From: Bemisia tabaci
Lineage: Eukaryota; Arthropoda; Insecta; Hemiptera; Aleyrodidae
Assembly (NCBI RefSeq): GCF_918797505.1
Contig: NC_092793.1
Coordinates: 2,294,001-2,358,000 of the forward strand
Length of the DNA: 64,000 nt
Direction of reading: 5' to 3'
This document shows, piece after piece, positions 43,601-53,721 of the stretch (position 1 is the first letter of the stretch; every line of letters starts with the position of its first letter). Both the position numbers and the translations under genes were made by a program. A model generated the notes under the pieces. That model was not told the origin of the DNA. It made no database searches and saw only the letters and a program-made list of their open reading frames with translations.

Positions 43601-46600
43601 TTTAAAGTTTCCAAATTTTGGCCGACCTCTCCCGTTGACTCGATTCACTGTACGTCGGAACACAGTGCGGCCCTCTGTAGACAAAAATTAAAAATTCATA
43701 ACTCGACATCTGAGTAATTTCTTTGGAGTTTGTCATCTTAAAGATACTTCCGACTCACAATGATGGTTCATCTTCTAATTTTTCACTCAAAACTACTTCA
43801 AATTTGAGTTGAAAGTGGGCGTGAAATGGGTCGAGCACTGGTCCATAAAAAATACTTACACGGGAAAAAGACGTCAACTTCAAATGAAGATTCCTCACTT
43901 GAAACGCAAAATGCTCTGGGTTGACATTTTGTCAATCCTCAGATATGCAACTTCAATCCTACGAAAAAATTCTTGCGACTATCAGAGATATTTGAAGTTA
44001 AAGTTTGGGTGTTTCGCGTTGCTTTTATAATGTTAACATTAGACTGATTTGAGGTTGCCACCTTCAAATGAACTTTGCTCGAAAAATCCGCAAAAAAATC
44101 CTGAGGTATAACATTTTCTTATTCTTTGAGAGTTTTACTTTCATTGTGCCAAAGGGTTTTCCTACGTCGGCGCTACTATCTTCAATACTTAAAGTTAAGT
44201 GTCTTTTACCGATTTTCGCCCACATCGTCCATAAGGATGCCGCACTGTGCGGCGCGGCGGCGGACTTAATTGCAGGGATCCAAAATGGAAAAGCGCTTTC
44301 AATAACAAAGATAAAAAAATCGTAGAGGCTTTAGTGGCATACATGCGTAGGATGCGAGTATCTTTGTGCTCCAGTTTTGAAATCGCGATGCATCGAGCAT
44401 GATTTGTAGAGCAACTGCTCATGCCTAAGCCTAAGAGATATCTTCCAAGTATAGATGAAGAGTTAAAGGCCCTCAGTCATTTCTAGATCCTCGCAGTCAA
44501 GCCCTCCGGGCAACAGGAAACTGCAAATTTCGATGTTCATTTCTTCGCGTTAGAATGGGGTGCTTTTCAAAGGATATTTTTTCAAAAAGAGCAAGCCAAC
44601 CACTTCTAATCCTCTACGCTCAGTATTAGTATCGATATGAGCTTTTAATGTTTCCAAATTTTGTCCGACTCCTCTCATTGACTCATTTGCCGAGGCTTAT
44701 TGCTGGTGAGGCGATTAACGCCTGGTGTTAAAACGCCTTCTCTTCCGTGCGTATGCAACACGGACATCCATTGGTAATCGGATAGTTGCATTCAAGCGTC
44801 ATGACGGAATTCGTTTAGTACCTATCCGTCGCATGCGACTCTAACTAAGGCTTTGGTTGCCTTTCAAATTAACACGATTGTAATAGTTCAAAGACACACA
44901 AAAAAAAATAAAAATAAAATAAATAAATAAACCAACTATTCCTGCAGACGCAGAAAAATTTCAATTTTAAAACCAACATCCGCATAGTCGATTAGTTGGT
45001 CAGGTTTATGGGATAAAATTCTGATTATCCTTGAATAATTTTTTCGTACCTCAGTCGTTTTCCACAGAGTTCAAATTAATCAGATGCTAAATATATAGAC
45101 ACAAATCAGACACGACAAGAGTGTATACTGTAAATTTTAATATTTTTGTTGCGCCTGGGGTTTAGTCATTATTTCGGCTTTTCAAAATCGGCCTCTAAAA
45201 GAAAAAATTGGGCTCTCTCAATTTTAAAACTATTTTAACAAAACGGATATGAACTGTCCAGTCAACGGTGAGCAAAAGCATTTGAATTTTTTACACCAAT
45301 GCTTTTTAAAATGTACGTTTTCTCGGTACCCGACATTTATCAATAAGTTCATGTTATATGCATTTCCCGTGCACAAATCAATCTCCTTCTGCTGAAAAAT
45401 AGTAGCGTTCTACATAATTTCCGATTGATTTACAAGTTGCTCTCTTGAAGCAATTTTTAATTTTAAGCATGCGATTATTTTCTAATTGGAAAGTACAATC
45501 CTATGATTACGTTCTAGTCTCTCAAAAGCATCTACGAGATTAGGTTGTCTACATCGAGGCCAAATTTGCACATCTTGGCAATCCAAGGTGATGCAAAAAT
45601 TTGTCGGCACGACATTGTCGAACTTGCGAGTGGGTCGCGGAAGTAGATGTGTAGGTGGATTTTATTTCCTTCTGATCCCTTGCACGCGATGGCAGTAAGC
45701 ACTCCAATTCTTACATACGGAAACGGAAAGATGGCACAGTTCTCGCGAATTTTATTGCTGGCTTACTAGATCAGCGTTACAAACACACACATGCTGTGAG
45801 GGAAGGACAATTATGACAGGTAGGAGTCAACTTCATTCTGCAGAGTTTTTTTTTCTCTTTTTTTATTTCAGAAGTTTAGCTTCAAAATAACTAATTAAAA
45901 ATTGTAGTAAAATTAAATTAAATTAAAAATTGTGTAAAATTGCACAACCACAACACCAGAAACAGAACAGAAAGTCTAATCATAAAAATTAATAAAACAG
46001 CGGCTCGAGGCCATAACTTTTTCTGTAAACTACCACCAAACAAAGAAAAAGATTAAAGATGAGCCCCGAAGCCACAATGCCCTGGTCAGGCAATATCTAC
46101 TTGAGCAATGTCCCTATTCCATCAACGACTTCATAAACGGGACAGGTTGAAATCATTGTCGTTATTTATATATTTATTCTTGTTTTTTGTTTTGAAAGTT
46201 TGACGCATTTGTAAAAGCCATGTGCACAAAACAACAAATAAAGCTATATATTATTATATTATTATTTCTACTTTTGTCGTCTTTCAGTGATAAAAGAGAC
46301 AGCACCTTTAATTAGTAGAGTTTAGAGAGAAACCAAACACGCAATTTGGCCAGGAACAGCGCGACTTAGAGAGAAACGATGACGAGGACTTGAGATGAAA
46401 AGGAGAAGCCCTCGGAGCGGTGATCGGCGTGTAACACATATTAGCCCCTACATGACTGCACAAATACTTCACGCATTGCGGCAAACAGTGCGCTCGGCGT
46501 GAAACGCATAGTGCCTACAAGACTGTCGGAATACTTCACGCATTGCGCCAAACACGGTGCGGTCTGCGCGGCGCGGCGGCGGAAGTTAAAATCATTAATC

Positions 46601-48650
46601 CACATTTATGTTTGTTCTTTCATACTTTTTTCGTTCATTTCATATACATGGAAGGCCTTGTCCACCTAGGGATAGGGTTACGAGAATTAACTTTCGCGCA
46701 AAGTTCCGTGAACTTTTGCTAGTAGTGTTTGACAGGGCCTTCCCAAAAAATGTGTTCAACACATGTAAACGCGTTTTATGCACCCCTCCCCCGCTGGCAC
46801 GTTCATTTGATGGTTTTTATTGATGTTTCAAAACGAATGAGAAGGAGGCGGCAAATGGAGGCGGCAAAATACAGGCGGCCCACGGGCGGCAAGTAGGTAA
46901 ATCCGGCCCTGGTACCTCCGGTTGCCTTTTGATATATCTCCGCTGATATTCAATTTTTTTTACCACGGTTTAACATACAGTTTTTTTCCTATTCAGTGAT
47001 TTATCATTATTTTTTTTCATTCAGGAATAATTATAGAAAATGTTTAGGAGGCATTTAGGTTGCTTTCCTATTCAATATCAGAATAATAGACCACCAGAGA
47101 CTTTTAATCGTTCTAATGGAGGAAACGCGTCAGACGAAGGGACGTAACTCCGTTCAAAGATCACAAAGTTGACTCAAAGTCCTTCATTGTTTCCGAGAAT
47201 AACGCACTGCATCACTTGCATTTTAAAACTTTGCCGATTTTTGGATGATGTCAAAAACTAAAATTAAGTGAAATTTTTTCAGTCAGAAACGTTCAACAGT
47301 TCCCTCATATATTTAAAATTTAAGCCTGGAAATTTCACAGCGTTGAAATGTTACACAACGTTCTTTCGCCCAAGCACCACGATGCAATGAAAATATTGAA
47401 ATAATTTTGCAGTTTAATGCGATAAAATTGCAATATTTTTACATCATTTGGTCAATGAATGCCGATTTTAAACGATCAGTATTATAGAGAATTTGCGGGT
47501 GTCTCAAATTTTGTGAATTTCACCTTTAAAATAATACTGCTAGGAAACCTGAGTACCTACTAGAAAATCCTTGGTTTCTAAATTGAACAATATTTGGAGA
47601 AACATGACAAAATAACCTAATCTGCTAAAATATATGTGTCTAAATGTAAAATGCCAGCATATGACGTCGCAAGGCGGCACATTTTCTCTCTTTTAAATCT
47701 ATTCTTCTCCAATTTCCCATGTCAGAAAAAAGTGTGAAAAATACTGCGAACTCAGCTCATTGGGCACTCTCAGATGAAGCAATAACATTTTCGTGTGCAA
47801 CTTCTCCATTGGCTCCATGCGTGGGAAAGGCCCGCAGCAATTTGAAATGCAAAAAATTGCTACTTATTTCTGTAAATTTCAGTGGAAGAAACCCTTCAAT
47901 GAGTAATGAGACATAGCATACATTGCACCTCGATACGATGGCAATAATGTAAGGATGCAATTGCAATTCATTGCATACAGTGCTTCTTGGGATCTGGGAT
48001 ACCTAACCGCGACGATGTCGATGGCTAAAGAACGAAACCACGTATCTTCATTGCGGTGTTTCAAAATTTCCGCTCCCACGTAATTTCTACGAACGGGAAA
48101 CCGCCAACTGTAGAGCTTGGGATCTGTGTGCAGTATTTTGCACAGATTACAAAAATCCAGAAATTTCCAGAAAAATCAAGAAAGTTTTCAAGAAATTGCA
48201 GTGACTAGTTTGCCAAAAGGAAAAATGAGGTATGGCAGATGTTTGAAAAGTTGCAAACGGAGTTACAGGGTCCTCCACTCGAACGATGGGTACGGAGATC
48301 AAATCAAAGAAAGACAACCTGAAATGGCCATTTGGAAGACGAGGCGCACAAGTGCAGCTTTTGCTATTTTTAGGAATACATGTTTGAAAATTTAATATAT
48401 TAGTTTTAATTTCAGAAAAGGATCCTTACGTCGGAAAGGAAGTTCAATGACTGGCTTTTCGATGCTTAAAAATTGGAATTTGACAGCGAATTCTTCAAAA
48501 AATGTGCATTCAGACTATTTTTACTTGAAATCACTAATAGCTCAATTTTTTCAAAAACTGCAGTTAAGCGCCTTGTCCTCGGAGCCGCTCAAATGGTGTT
48601 GGAAAAATGCCTTAGGACGAGTGAAAATGAATTGAGTACTCACGAATCAT
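40138..48650 (-). CDS. Secreted proline-rich, cysteine-containing protein (3-prime end missing)
   Basis: Three exons (48650-48644, 41469-41211, 40612-40138) join in consistent phase to 741 bases, the first 247 residues of a protein. The start, MIPLRVEVLLVWVIVGERTS, is a convincing signal peptide with likely cleavage after ..TSWA. A charged segment follows (about 25-110), then a low-complexity region with reiterated S-P-x-R-P-V units (about 112-200, e.g. LPSPNRPVAALASPSRPVP), then FERCKCSFSFNCKAPGIQF, where cysteines begin. The frame exits in phase 0 at the donor GTAAGT. The late C-x-C..C pattern suggests a small extracellular cysteine module completed by the next exon, which is not visible and may lie in the 500-N gap. 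I do not recognise the family; role unknown, probably extracellular or cuticular. Confidence 0.75.
40434..40545 (-). repeat. Coding minisatellite, ~33-bp unit
   Basis: Plus-strand units built on ACCGGTCGGTT.GGCGAGGGT repeat about four times and encode the S-P/S-N-R-P-V/G modules of the exon at 40138-40612. Each unit is a multiple of three, so length changes preserve the frame. Confidence 0.7.
40920..41128 (+). repeat. Second copy of the repeat ending in CCTGTATAC
   Basis: Matches 280-515: GAGGTATCACAA, TTTGAAAA, a long G run (40997-41013), CCCCCAAGTT, GTGACTTTTGGATAAGCCTG TATAC. Sits in the short intron between the second and third exons of the secreted-protein gene. Confidence 0.65.
41211..41469 (-). 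CDS. Second coding exon of the secreted-protein gene
   Basis: Acceptor GTTGTTTCAG, donor GTACGT. 259 bases coding LRVEVLLVWVIVGERTSWAD DKWVWGEKSRSRG..HERPAYNDNV..ILSNYESK. Starts in phase 1, exits in phase 2. Confidence 0.78.
41540..42031 (+). mobile_element. hAT-like element (GGGCCGGATT family), left-truncated
   Basis: Colinear with the last ~600 bp of the complete copy at 62362-63255 (AAATGTGGTTTAATAA, GCGCAATGCGTGAAGTATT, TTTGCCGCCATGG), ending AATCCGGCCCTG. The left end lacks the terminal repeat. Confidence 0.75.
42095..43285. mobile_element. Foldback element, 1.2 kb, ~320-bp arms
   Basis: The left arm (CAAAGGGGTTTATTCAAAAA..TTGCAATGTTGCCATTTTTC) is inverted at 42955-43285. The right arm contains a 42-bp perfect palindrome at 43193-43234. 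It lies in intron 1 of the secreted-protein gene. Confidence 0.8.
43316..44783. repeat. Larger inverted-repeat locus with ~300-bp diverged arms
   Basis: GCATGCGCACGGGAGTGAAG GCGTTTT at 43336-43362 and the sequences after it recur inverted at 44490-44783. The small palindromic element 43423-43649 lies within the left arm. Confidence 0.6.
43423..43649. mobile_element. Small MITE, AGTGAATCGAGTCAA family
   Basis: AGTGAATCGAGTCAATTAGA at the left is inverted as TTGACTCGATTCACT at the right, with GTCGGaC/GTCGGcC next. A relative at 50386-51017 carries an insertion. Confidence 0.7.
44784..46284. other. AT-rich intron, nothing assigned
   Basis: Part of intron 1 of the secreted-protein gene. No exon, RNA gene or complete element was recognised; short A- and T-rich runs only. 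Confidence 0.4.
46287..46912 (-). mobile_element. hAT-like element (GGGCCGGATT family), inverted and truncated
   Basis: Minus-strand copy of the 62362-63255 element. The terminus CCGGCCCTG lies at 46903-46911, and the family words GCGGCAAAATACAGGCGGCC and CGCATTGCGCCAAACAC are present. It breaks off near 46287 without the other end. Confidence 0.7.
46920..48637. other. Rest of intron 1 of the secreted-protein gene
   Basis: AT-rich; no supported feature. Short open frames on both strands show no recognisable sequence. Confidence 0.4.
48644..48650 (-). CDS. Seven-base first coding exon
   Basis: ATG ATT C, then the consensus donor GTGAGT (48643-48638). The next exon's first two bases (CT) complete the third codon, giving MIP followed by LRVEVLLVWV. 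This is the only nearby ATG found that restores the frame and produces a signal peptide. A TATA box lies upstream at the right distance. Confidence 0.7.
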
Positions 48651-48915
48651 GTTGATAATCCGTGCGAAAAAATGTCACATGAATGAATGGGTTGGTCAAC
48701 GGCACAAGTAACTCGCGGAGCCGCGTTGGGTTCGGACACGCACACGCGGACGCATCTGAGGTGGACACACGTGTGATCGCAACGCGGGAACGCCAACGGG
48801 ATAGCAATGCGCTCGACGCGACAGTCAACAGTCAAACGACGGATCCAACTGATCGCTGTTATATTTGATCTGAGACTCTCTGGATCTGAGGAGCAACGCT
48901 GCGGTTGTGTAATAC

Positions 48916-48922
48916 TTTTATA
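48916..48922 (-). promoter_or_regulatory. TATA box of the secreted-protein gene
   Basis: The minus strand reads CTATAAAAG, a classical TATA box. About 35 bases downstream lies CTCAGATCC, a possible initiator (near 48887). This predicts a 5-prime untranslated region of ~235 bases before the ATG at 48650. Confidence 0.6.
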
Positions 48923-49514
48923 GTAAACTCTTCTCCGGGTGCTTGCGCTTGGCAGCTCCTGGTTTTGCCTGGCCTCCTGCTTCTGGCACCCGGCAGCGCT
49001 ACCTGTCGCACGGTGGGAAAAGCTCTCGGTGCACCATCAAAATTTCATCACCAAGAGGAAGGCTCTCGATCCATGATCCGATTCCTCCATTTGCCGGAAC
49101 TAGTTCCCAAGCTCGGACCTTTCACAATTCGCTGGAATTTTTTCCAGAACTTTTGCAATTCCTGGAATGTCTCGGAATTTTCAGCTGTTTTCGGAATTTT
49201 CCCGGAACGTCCGCGGTTTTCGTCAGTTCGACCGATTATTTCATCAAATTTGATGATTTTGAACTAAATCCGGGCGTATTTGGGAATTATTTTCTGGAAA
49301 TTTTGGGAAGATCGGAATTTTTCCCGGAAAGTCGGCAAATCGCAAATAATTGCGGGAGCCCCGGAATCTTCGGTAAAATAAAATGAGAGCGCTGTTCCGA
49401 ACGAACCAATTACCACCCATGTGTCGGAAGCCATCAGTCCTAAAATCGATACTTCGCTCTCTTTTCAAATACGGACGAATGTTCCGGACGGCACTCCATT
49501 TTTATCAAAAGTAG

Positions 49515-49812
49515 ACGGGCCATTCAATTTTGACCAAGAAAGACCATTGCATGGTGACCAACAGTCATCAAGCGGTCTACTTTGATAGGAATTTGATCGT
49601 TAATCGAGACCGAAAGAGAAGGAGTGCGTGGAAGTCATCAATCTCGACATCGTTATGGCACAAAAACTTCTTGCAGCAAGAAGTGATGAACGGTGGTACT
49701 CATTTTTTATCATTTTTTTAATTTGGGCAGCCAAATGTTGATCGAAAAGGAATGTTGCATGGTGACTAATAGTCATCAAATGGTCTGTTCTGATCGCAAT
49801 TGGTCCGGAATT
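49515..49812 (+). repeat. Direct repeat pair, ~206-bp period
   Basis: TTGCATGGTGACCAACAGTC ATCAAGCGGTCTACT at 49546-49580 recurs at 49754-49788 as TTGCATGGTGACTAATAGTC ATCAAATGGTCTGTT. Confidence 0.7.
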
Positions 49813-50183
49813 CGAATATCTATCGAGGCAAGAAAACAACTAGGCAAATGTAGGCTTATTGGTGACCCTTCAATTTGCAGGAGTCATGATGAAAATGTTG
49901 TTACTTTTCATTTAGATTTGAGACCATCATAGTAAAGTTTTTAGGTGCGCAGTATGACCTGTTTTGTCTGTTTAAAAAGCACGTGTTCGTAAAGAAAGGC
50001 TTAATTTTCATCGGCAAAGAAGAAACATTTATAAAAGGCAGGTTATCAACTCTAAAAAATGCAACAGATCGCTGGAGACTATCACCGTCCAAAAATAAAC
50101 TCTGGTCTTCATGGCACCTGATCTCCAAGAGTACTCGCGAGATTCCTTTTTCGGAGTTAACGAGGAATCATTTGTAATTACTA

Positions 50184-50262
50184 TATGTAGTTCCAAATTG
50201 CAAAATGTAGTTCCAATTTGCAAAATGTAGTTCCAAATTGCAAAATGTAGTCCATTTGCCAG
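50184..50262 (+). repeat. Tandem repeat, 20-bp unit ATGTAGTTCCAAATTGCAAA
   Basis: Three to four head-to-tail units, the last degenerate. Confidence 0.9.
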
Positions 50263-50385
50263 CATTGAAATGTAGTTACGTTCTCTCGTGAGGGCAACGA
50301 CGAGGTGTCCGAGTCCAAAGTACTTGAAGACAGATCCACTGTGAAAGAGGCCATCTTGCCAAAGTGGAGGTGAGCGCGGCGCGCA

Positions 50386-51017
50386 GTGCATCGAGTCAAT
50401 AGGAGAGCTCCAACAAAATTTGCAACTTTAAAAGCTTTCAACTCCGTCCATACAAAACTTTGAGGTCTTAAAAGTGGTTTCATTGATTTCCTCGTGAAAT
50501 TTTCTTTCAGTAACACCCCAAGTAGCATTGTCATCTACTTTCTAGGTGGCGCTCATCAAGACAATGTCTATTTTCTAGATAGAACTATTTTCTTGAAAGA
50601 AAATAGGTATTAAGTAGATCTAGAAAATAGACGCAAGAAAATAGAAAGAAAATATATTTTTTCCTTGCATTTTCTTAAAAGAAAACATCAAGAAATTGGC
50701 TGGAAAATAATTCTACTTTCGATAAATTTTCTCTCTTTTTTCCAAATGGGAAGTTGACAGAAACTAGATCTATGAAATATATCTATTTTCGTTGGTTAGA
50801 CTTTTGACTCGCAATGTTTTTTCTTTCTACTTTCTAGATAACTCTCATTTTCTTGGTATATTTACTAAAAGTTTTCTTAAAATTATTTTTCTAGGAAAAA
50901 ATTCTATTTTGTTACTTGGGACCCATTGAAATTCAAAATGTGAGGAAATAAACGTCAACATCTGAAGTTTGAGTCAAAAATCGCACGTCCAACCTCACTA
51001 ATTGACTCGATCCACTG
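50386..51017. mobile_element. AGTG.ATCGAGTCAAT MITE carrying a nested insertion
   Basis: Ends AGTGCATCGAGTCAATAGGA and, inverted, AGTGGATCGAGTCAATTAG. Removing 50519-50919 restores ACACCCATTG, matching the uninterrupted relative near 44545 (CACCCCATTC). Confidence 0.7.
50517..50921. mobile_element. CCCAAGTA-ended element filled with TAGAAAATAG motifs
   Basis: Starts CCCAAGTAGCATTG and ends TTACTTGGG (imperfect inverted ends), apparently with a 2-bp AC duplication. Between them, variants of CTATTTTCTAGAT and AGAAAATAG recur in both orientations. The head is identical to the block at 11910. Confidence 0.65.
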
Positions 51018-51173
51018 TGCGGCGCGCGGCGCGGCGCGGCGCGGCGATGGAGGAATTGAGAATTCTGCACGGTCGACGTCGGTCTCGGTCCTCTCACGAT
51101 TTGGACGTTTTGCAAATAAGCTGAGCCGACCCAGCTGTAGGTCAATGCCTGCCACTTCCTACGTTCATGTATG

Positions 51174-51247
51174 AACGTCCACCTAATCCAAACATATCGT
51201 CCACCTAATCGAAATATAACGTCCACCTAATCGAAACATAACGTCCA
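51174..51247 (+). repeat. Tandem repeat, ~23-bp unit CGTCCACCTAATCGAAACATAA
   Basis: Three to four units with a few substitutions. Confidence 0.85.
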
Positions 51248-51469
51248 ACCCGCATCATAGCAATTCAAGTGCTGGAATTCTATTACCTATAATTAAAGCA
51301 ATCCTAATTTCCTCCATTAAAATTTGTGTTTGAAATTAGTATTTCTTAAAAATGGGACTAATTCCTTTAAAAACACTACACATGACTGCAGTTGACATTC
51401 GTTACGACGTCTCTAAGGATTATTTTTTCTTTTCATACGTAACTTCTTTCTCAGATTTTTATATTTGTC

Positions 51470-51501
51470 GTTATTTATTTATTTATTTATTTATTTATTT
51501 T
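51470..51501 (+). repeat. TTTA microsatellite
   Basis: About seven TTTA units followed by a T run. Confidence 0.9.
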
Positions 51502-51577
51502 TTTAATTTTTTTTCGAGTTTAAGTTTCCAAGTTATTGGGGATACTTGGAGTGAAAGGATTCAACTTGGACACATAT

Positions 51578-51656
51578 TTGGACGTATTTATGCTAAAAGG
51601 AACTATGTGCATAGGGTTCGCGTGGAACATAGTTCCTTTTAGCATAAATACGTCCA
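51578..51656. mobile_element. Hairpin of the GGACGTATTTATGCTAAAAG family
   Basis: TTGGACGTATTTATGCTAAA AGGAACTATG is inverted 20-30 bases later. Same termini as 60404-60744. Confidence 0.75.
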
Positions 51657-53499
51657 TTTCATCGACACCTGGATAAAGAAATGCAACTCTACTCCAAAGT
51701 TGCAAAATTGACTCAAACCATGCAATTTTTGTTGAAAATTACTCCGATTTTTGCATGAGATTAGAAGAAAAATTATTGATATTTTCAATTAGAAAAACCC
51801 AAAATCTTCCTGGTTAAAGTGCAATTTGCGCGGTTAGTGTGGCAACGTTAAAATGAAATTACGCTCTTCGCTGAGAGAAACGGGGCTTTGATAGATGCGA
51901 TAGTAAAATGAAGGTGCAACAACAGGTAGAAATAAAAAAAAATGCAAGGTAACTAGATTTCTTGCGCATTCGTCGTTATTTCTACTCATGCGTTTAAGTC
52001 TCCAAGGCATTGGAGGGATATTTTGAGCGATGGGATTTCATTTCAAAACACACTTGACACATACGATACTGATTGCGAGGAAAAACAGATCAAAGCAATA
52101 AGAGGAACCAAATCTCTTACGCAAAAAGTCATACGAGGTCGCATGAGCACGTGCCCTGGAGTTACTACACGACGCGACCCAATCCCATTCTGACACTTCC
52201 TCCACCATTGTTAAATTTTATCTAAAATTTTTACTTATACATCACCCGCAGATAATTCGTCATGAAGACTTTGTACGTAATTAAAATGAAGACGGCGAGA
52301 GCCTCTGAATAGTGTTTCGTATCTGTTTACAATCCTTGGTAGCCAAACCTCTGAATCAAGCTTCGTCGCCCACTATCATTGGCACAGCTCCTGTTCAGGA
52401 CGGCAAATGGGTTAAAGTTTAAGACTGGACAACACTTGATGAGCTGTCCAAGAATGATACCATAATCTCATTTTAAAATCTCCTCCACTGAACATAACTC
52501 AAGACACCTCTGAGCAGATCCTAAGTGGGAGAAGTTCAGGACCTGCTCATAAGCTGCTGTATTAATATGTATAGCTATCTCCTGTCGAGAGTTGCACCAT
52601 ACCTCTTTATTAGATCCTCTAATAATTTGATAAACCAAAAATAGTTGACTTTACACAATTGCATGGATCTTCTTTCAGTGGGTCAACTTAACTGAAATCA
52701 TTGATGTTATCGCATACTACTGACTGCATGCATTTATATGCTCACATTGGACTGTCAAATTATACAAATCTAGCGCTCGGCTCGTTCTTTTTAAATCTTC
52801 TCCCGCGCTTTATAATGCCAAAAGCACTCAATGAATTGCTTTAATCAAAACACTTATACTTTTAAACATTTATGAGATTCCCAATGATATTTAATCACTA
52901 GCCGAGGGGGGAGGAGGGGAGGGTATTTCTGGAAGCTCTTTTAGTTGAATAGGTACTCAAGATTTTTCAAAACACTCATAACTTTCTTCAAAAATAAATA
53001 TGATTTGAGAGTGATTTTGGCGACATACGAATGCATTTACGGCGTTTTCACTTAGCACGGCAGTATTCCTGATCGTAGTAGCGAGGAGCATAATAGCTTA
53101 TCGGTGCGGAAAAGAGCGGGGGAAAGCCCAACGGACGAGGGTCGCGTAGCCGAGCGGGGTTTTTCGGCGGCATGCGTGTGTCGCTCCGTGTACGTGAGGG
53201 CGCGGCGCGGCGGCGGCGGCGGCGGCGGCGAGACACGGCTGACACTCGGGAGCCTTGGCTGTCCATTCGGAAAGCCTGGGCCGGAGACCCGAGATCTTAA
53301 TTGGCCACGCGGCTCTCACCTTGACACCATTCGGGCCCTCTTTTTCAGTTCTTCGTGTTCGCGCGTGAGCTCCGTGGGAGTTTCCCCAGCTTCGAATTCG
53401 ACTGGGGGAGGAAATGTAGGAAGCAAAACCGGAGCGGGATCCAGAAGGTGACGACGCGACGCGACGCGACGCGACGGCCGCGGACACGATATGACGTGG
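51657..53499. other. Intergenic between two minus-strand genes
   Basis: 51657-53000 is AT-rich with nothing recognised. 53100-53490 is CpG-rich with a CGG run (about 53205-53230) and five GACGC units (about 53453-53476). Open frames here are compositional. Confidence 0.4.
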
Positions 53500-53505
53500 T
53501 TTATT
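53500..53505 (-). promoter_or_regulatory. Poly(A) signal of the gene at 53603-54817
   Basis: AATAAA on the minus strand about 98 bases after the stop codon at 53603, a normal distance. Confidence 0.65.
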
Positions 53506-53602
53506 CGTCAGAGTCCGTGCTTCGCCGGTCACGGGTGTCGCGCCTATCCAACGATCTAGAAACTATAGATAGGGGGATCCTATGCTACGCCAACAGTGAA
53601 GT

Positions 53603-53721
53603 TCATGACACACCAGGAGGAACAATTAGGTTAGGACGAAGATAGTCGGTTTCTACGGCCTCTGATGGGTCCGTCGCTGAATATGGACTTATGTCAAATC
53701 TAAGACCAACTGTTTGAAAAT
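53603..53721 (-). CDS. Terminal exon of the unrecognised gene
   Basis: 119 bases to a TGA stop at 53605-53603, encoding FQTVGLRFDISPYSATDPSE AVETDYLRPNLIVPPGVS. The phase matches the 54710 donor. Alternatively the open frame from the ATG at 53752 (49 codons) could be a separate short exon. Confidence 0.58.

Noticed and set aside
48905..49386. Plus-strand frame with a signal-peptide-like LLVLPGLLLLAPGSATC.
   Set aside because: No ATG precedes the hydrophobic stretch, the frame continues into degenerate GGAATTTT repeat, and the region is the upstream flank of a minus-strand TATA promoter.
53048..53096. Possible alternative terminal exon (YYAPRYYDQEYCRAK, stop), reached through a small exon at 54434-54482 (GTVVSFLDHTRIQEG), both phase-compatible with the 54710 donor.
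   Set aside because: The supposed coding end overlaps TACTGCCGTGCTAAG..AAAACGCCGTA, a word also found in dispersed repeats (near 59773, 60110 and 60365), so it is probably transposon sequence. The 53603-53721 exon has a better protein signature and a poly(A) signal.
53098..53532. 144-codon minus-strand frame downstream of the unrecognised gene.
   Set aside because: Alanine- and arginine-rich translation through CGG and GACGC repeats, beyond the predicted poly(A) signal.
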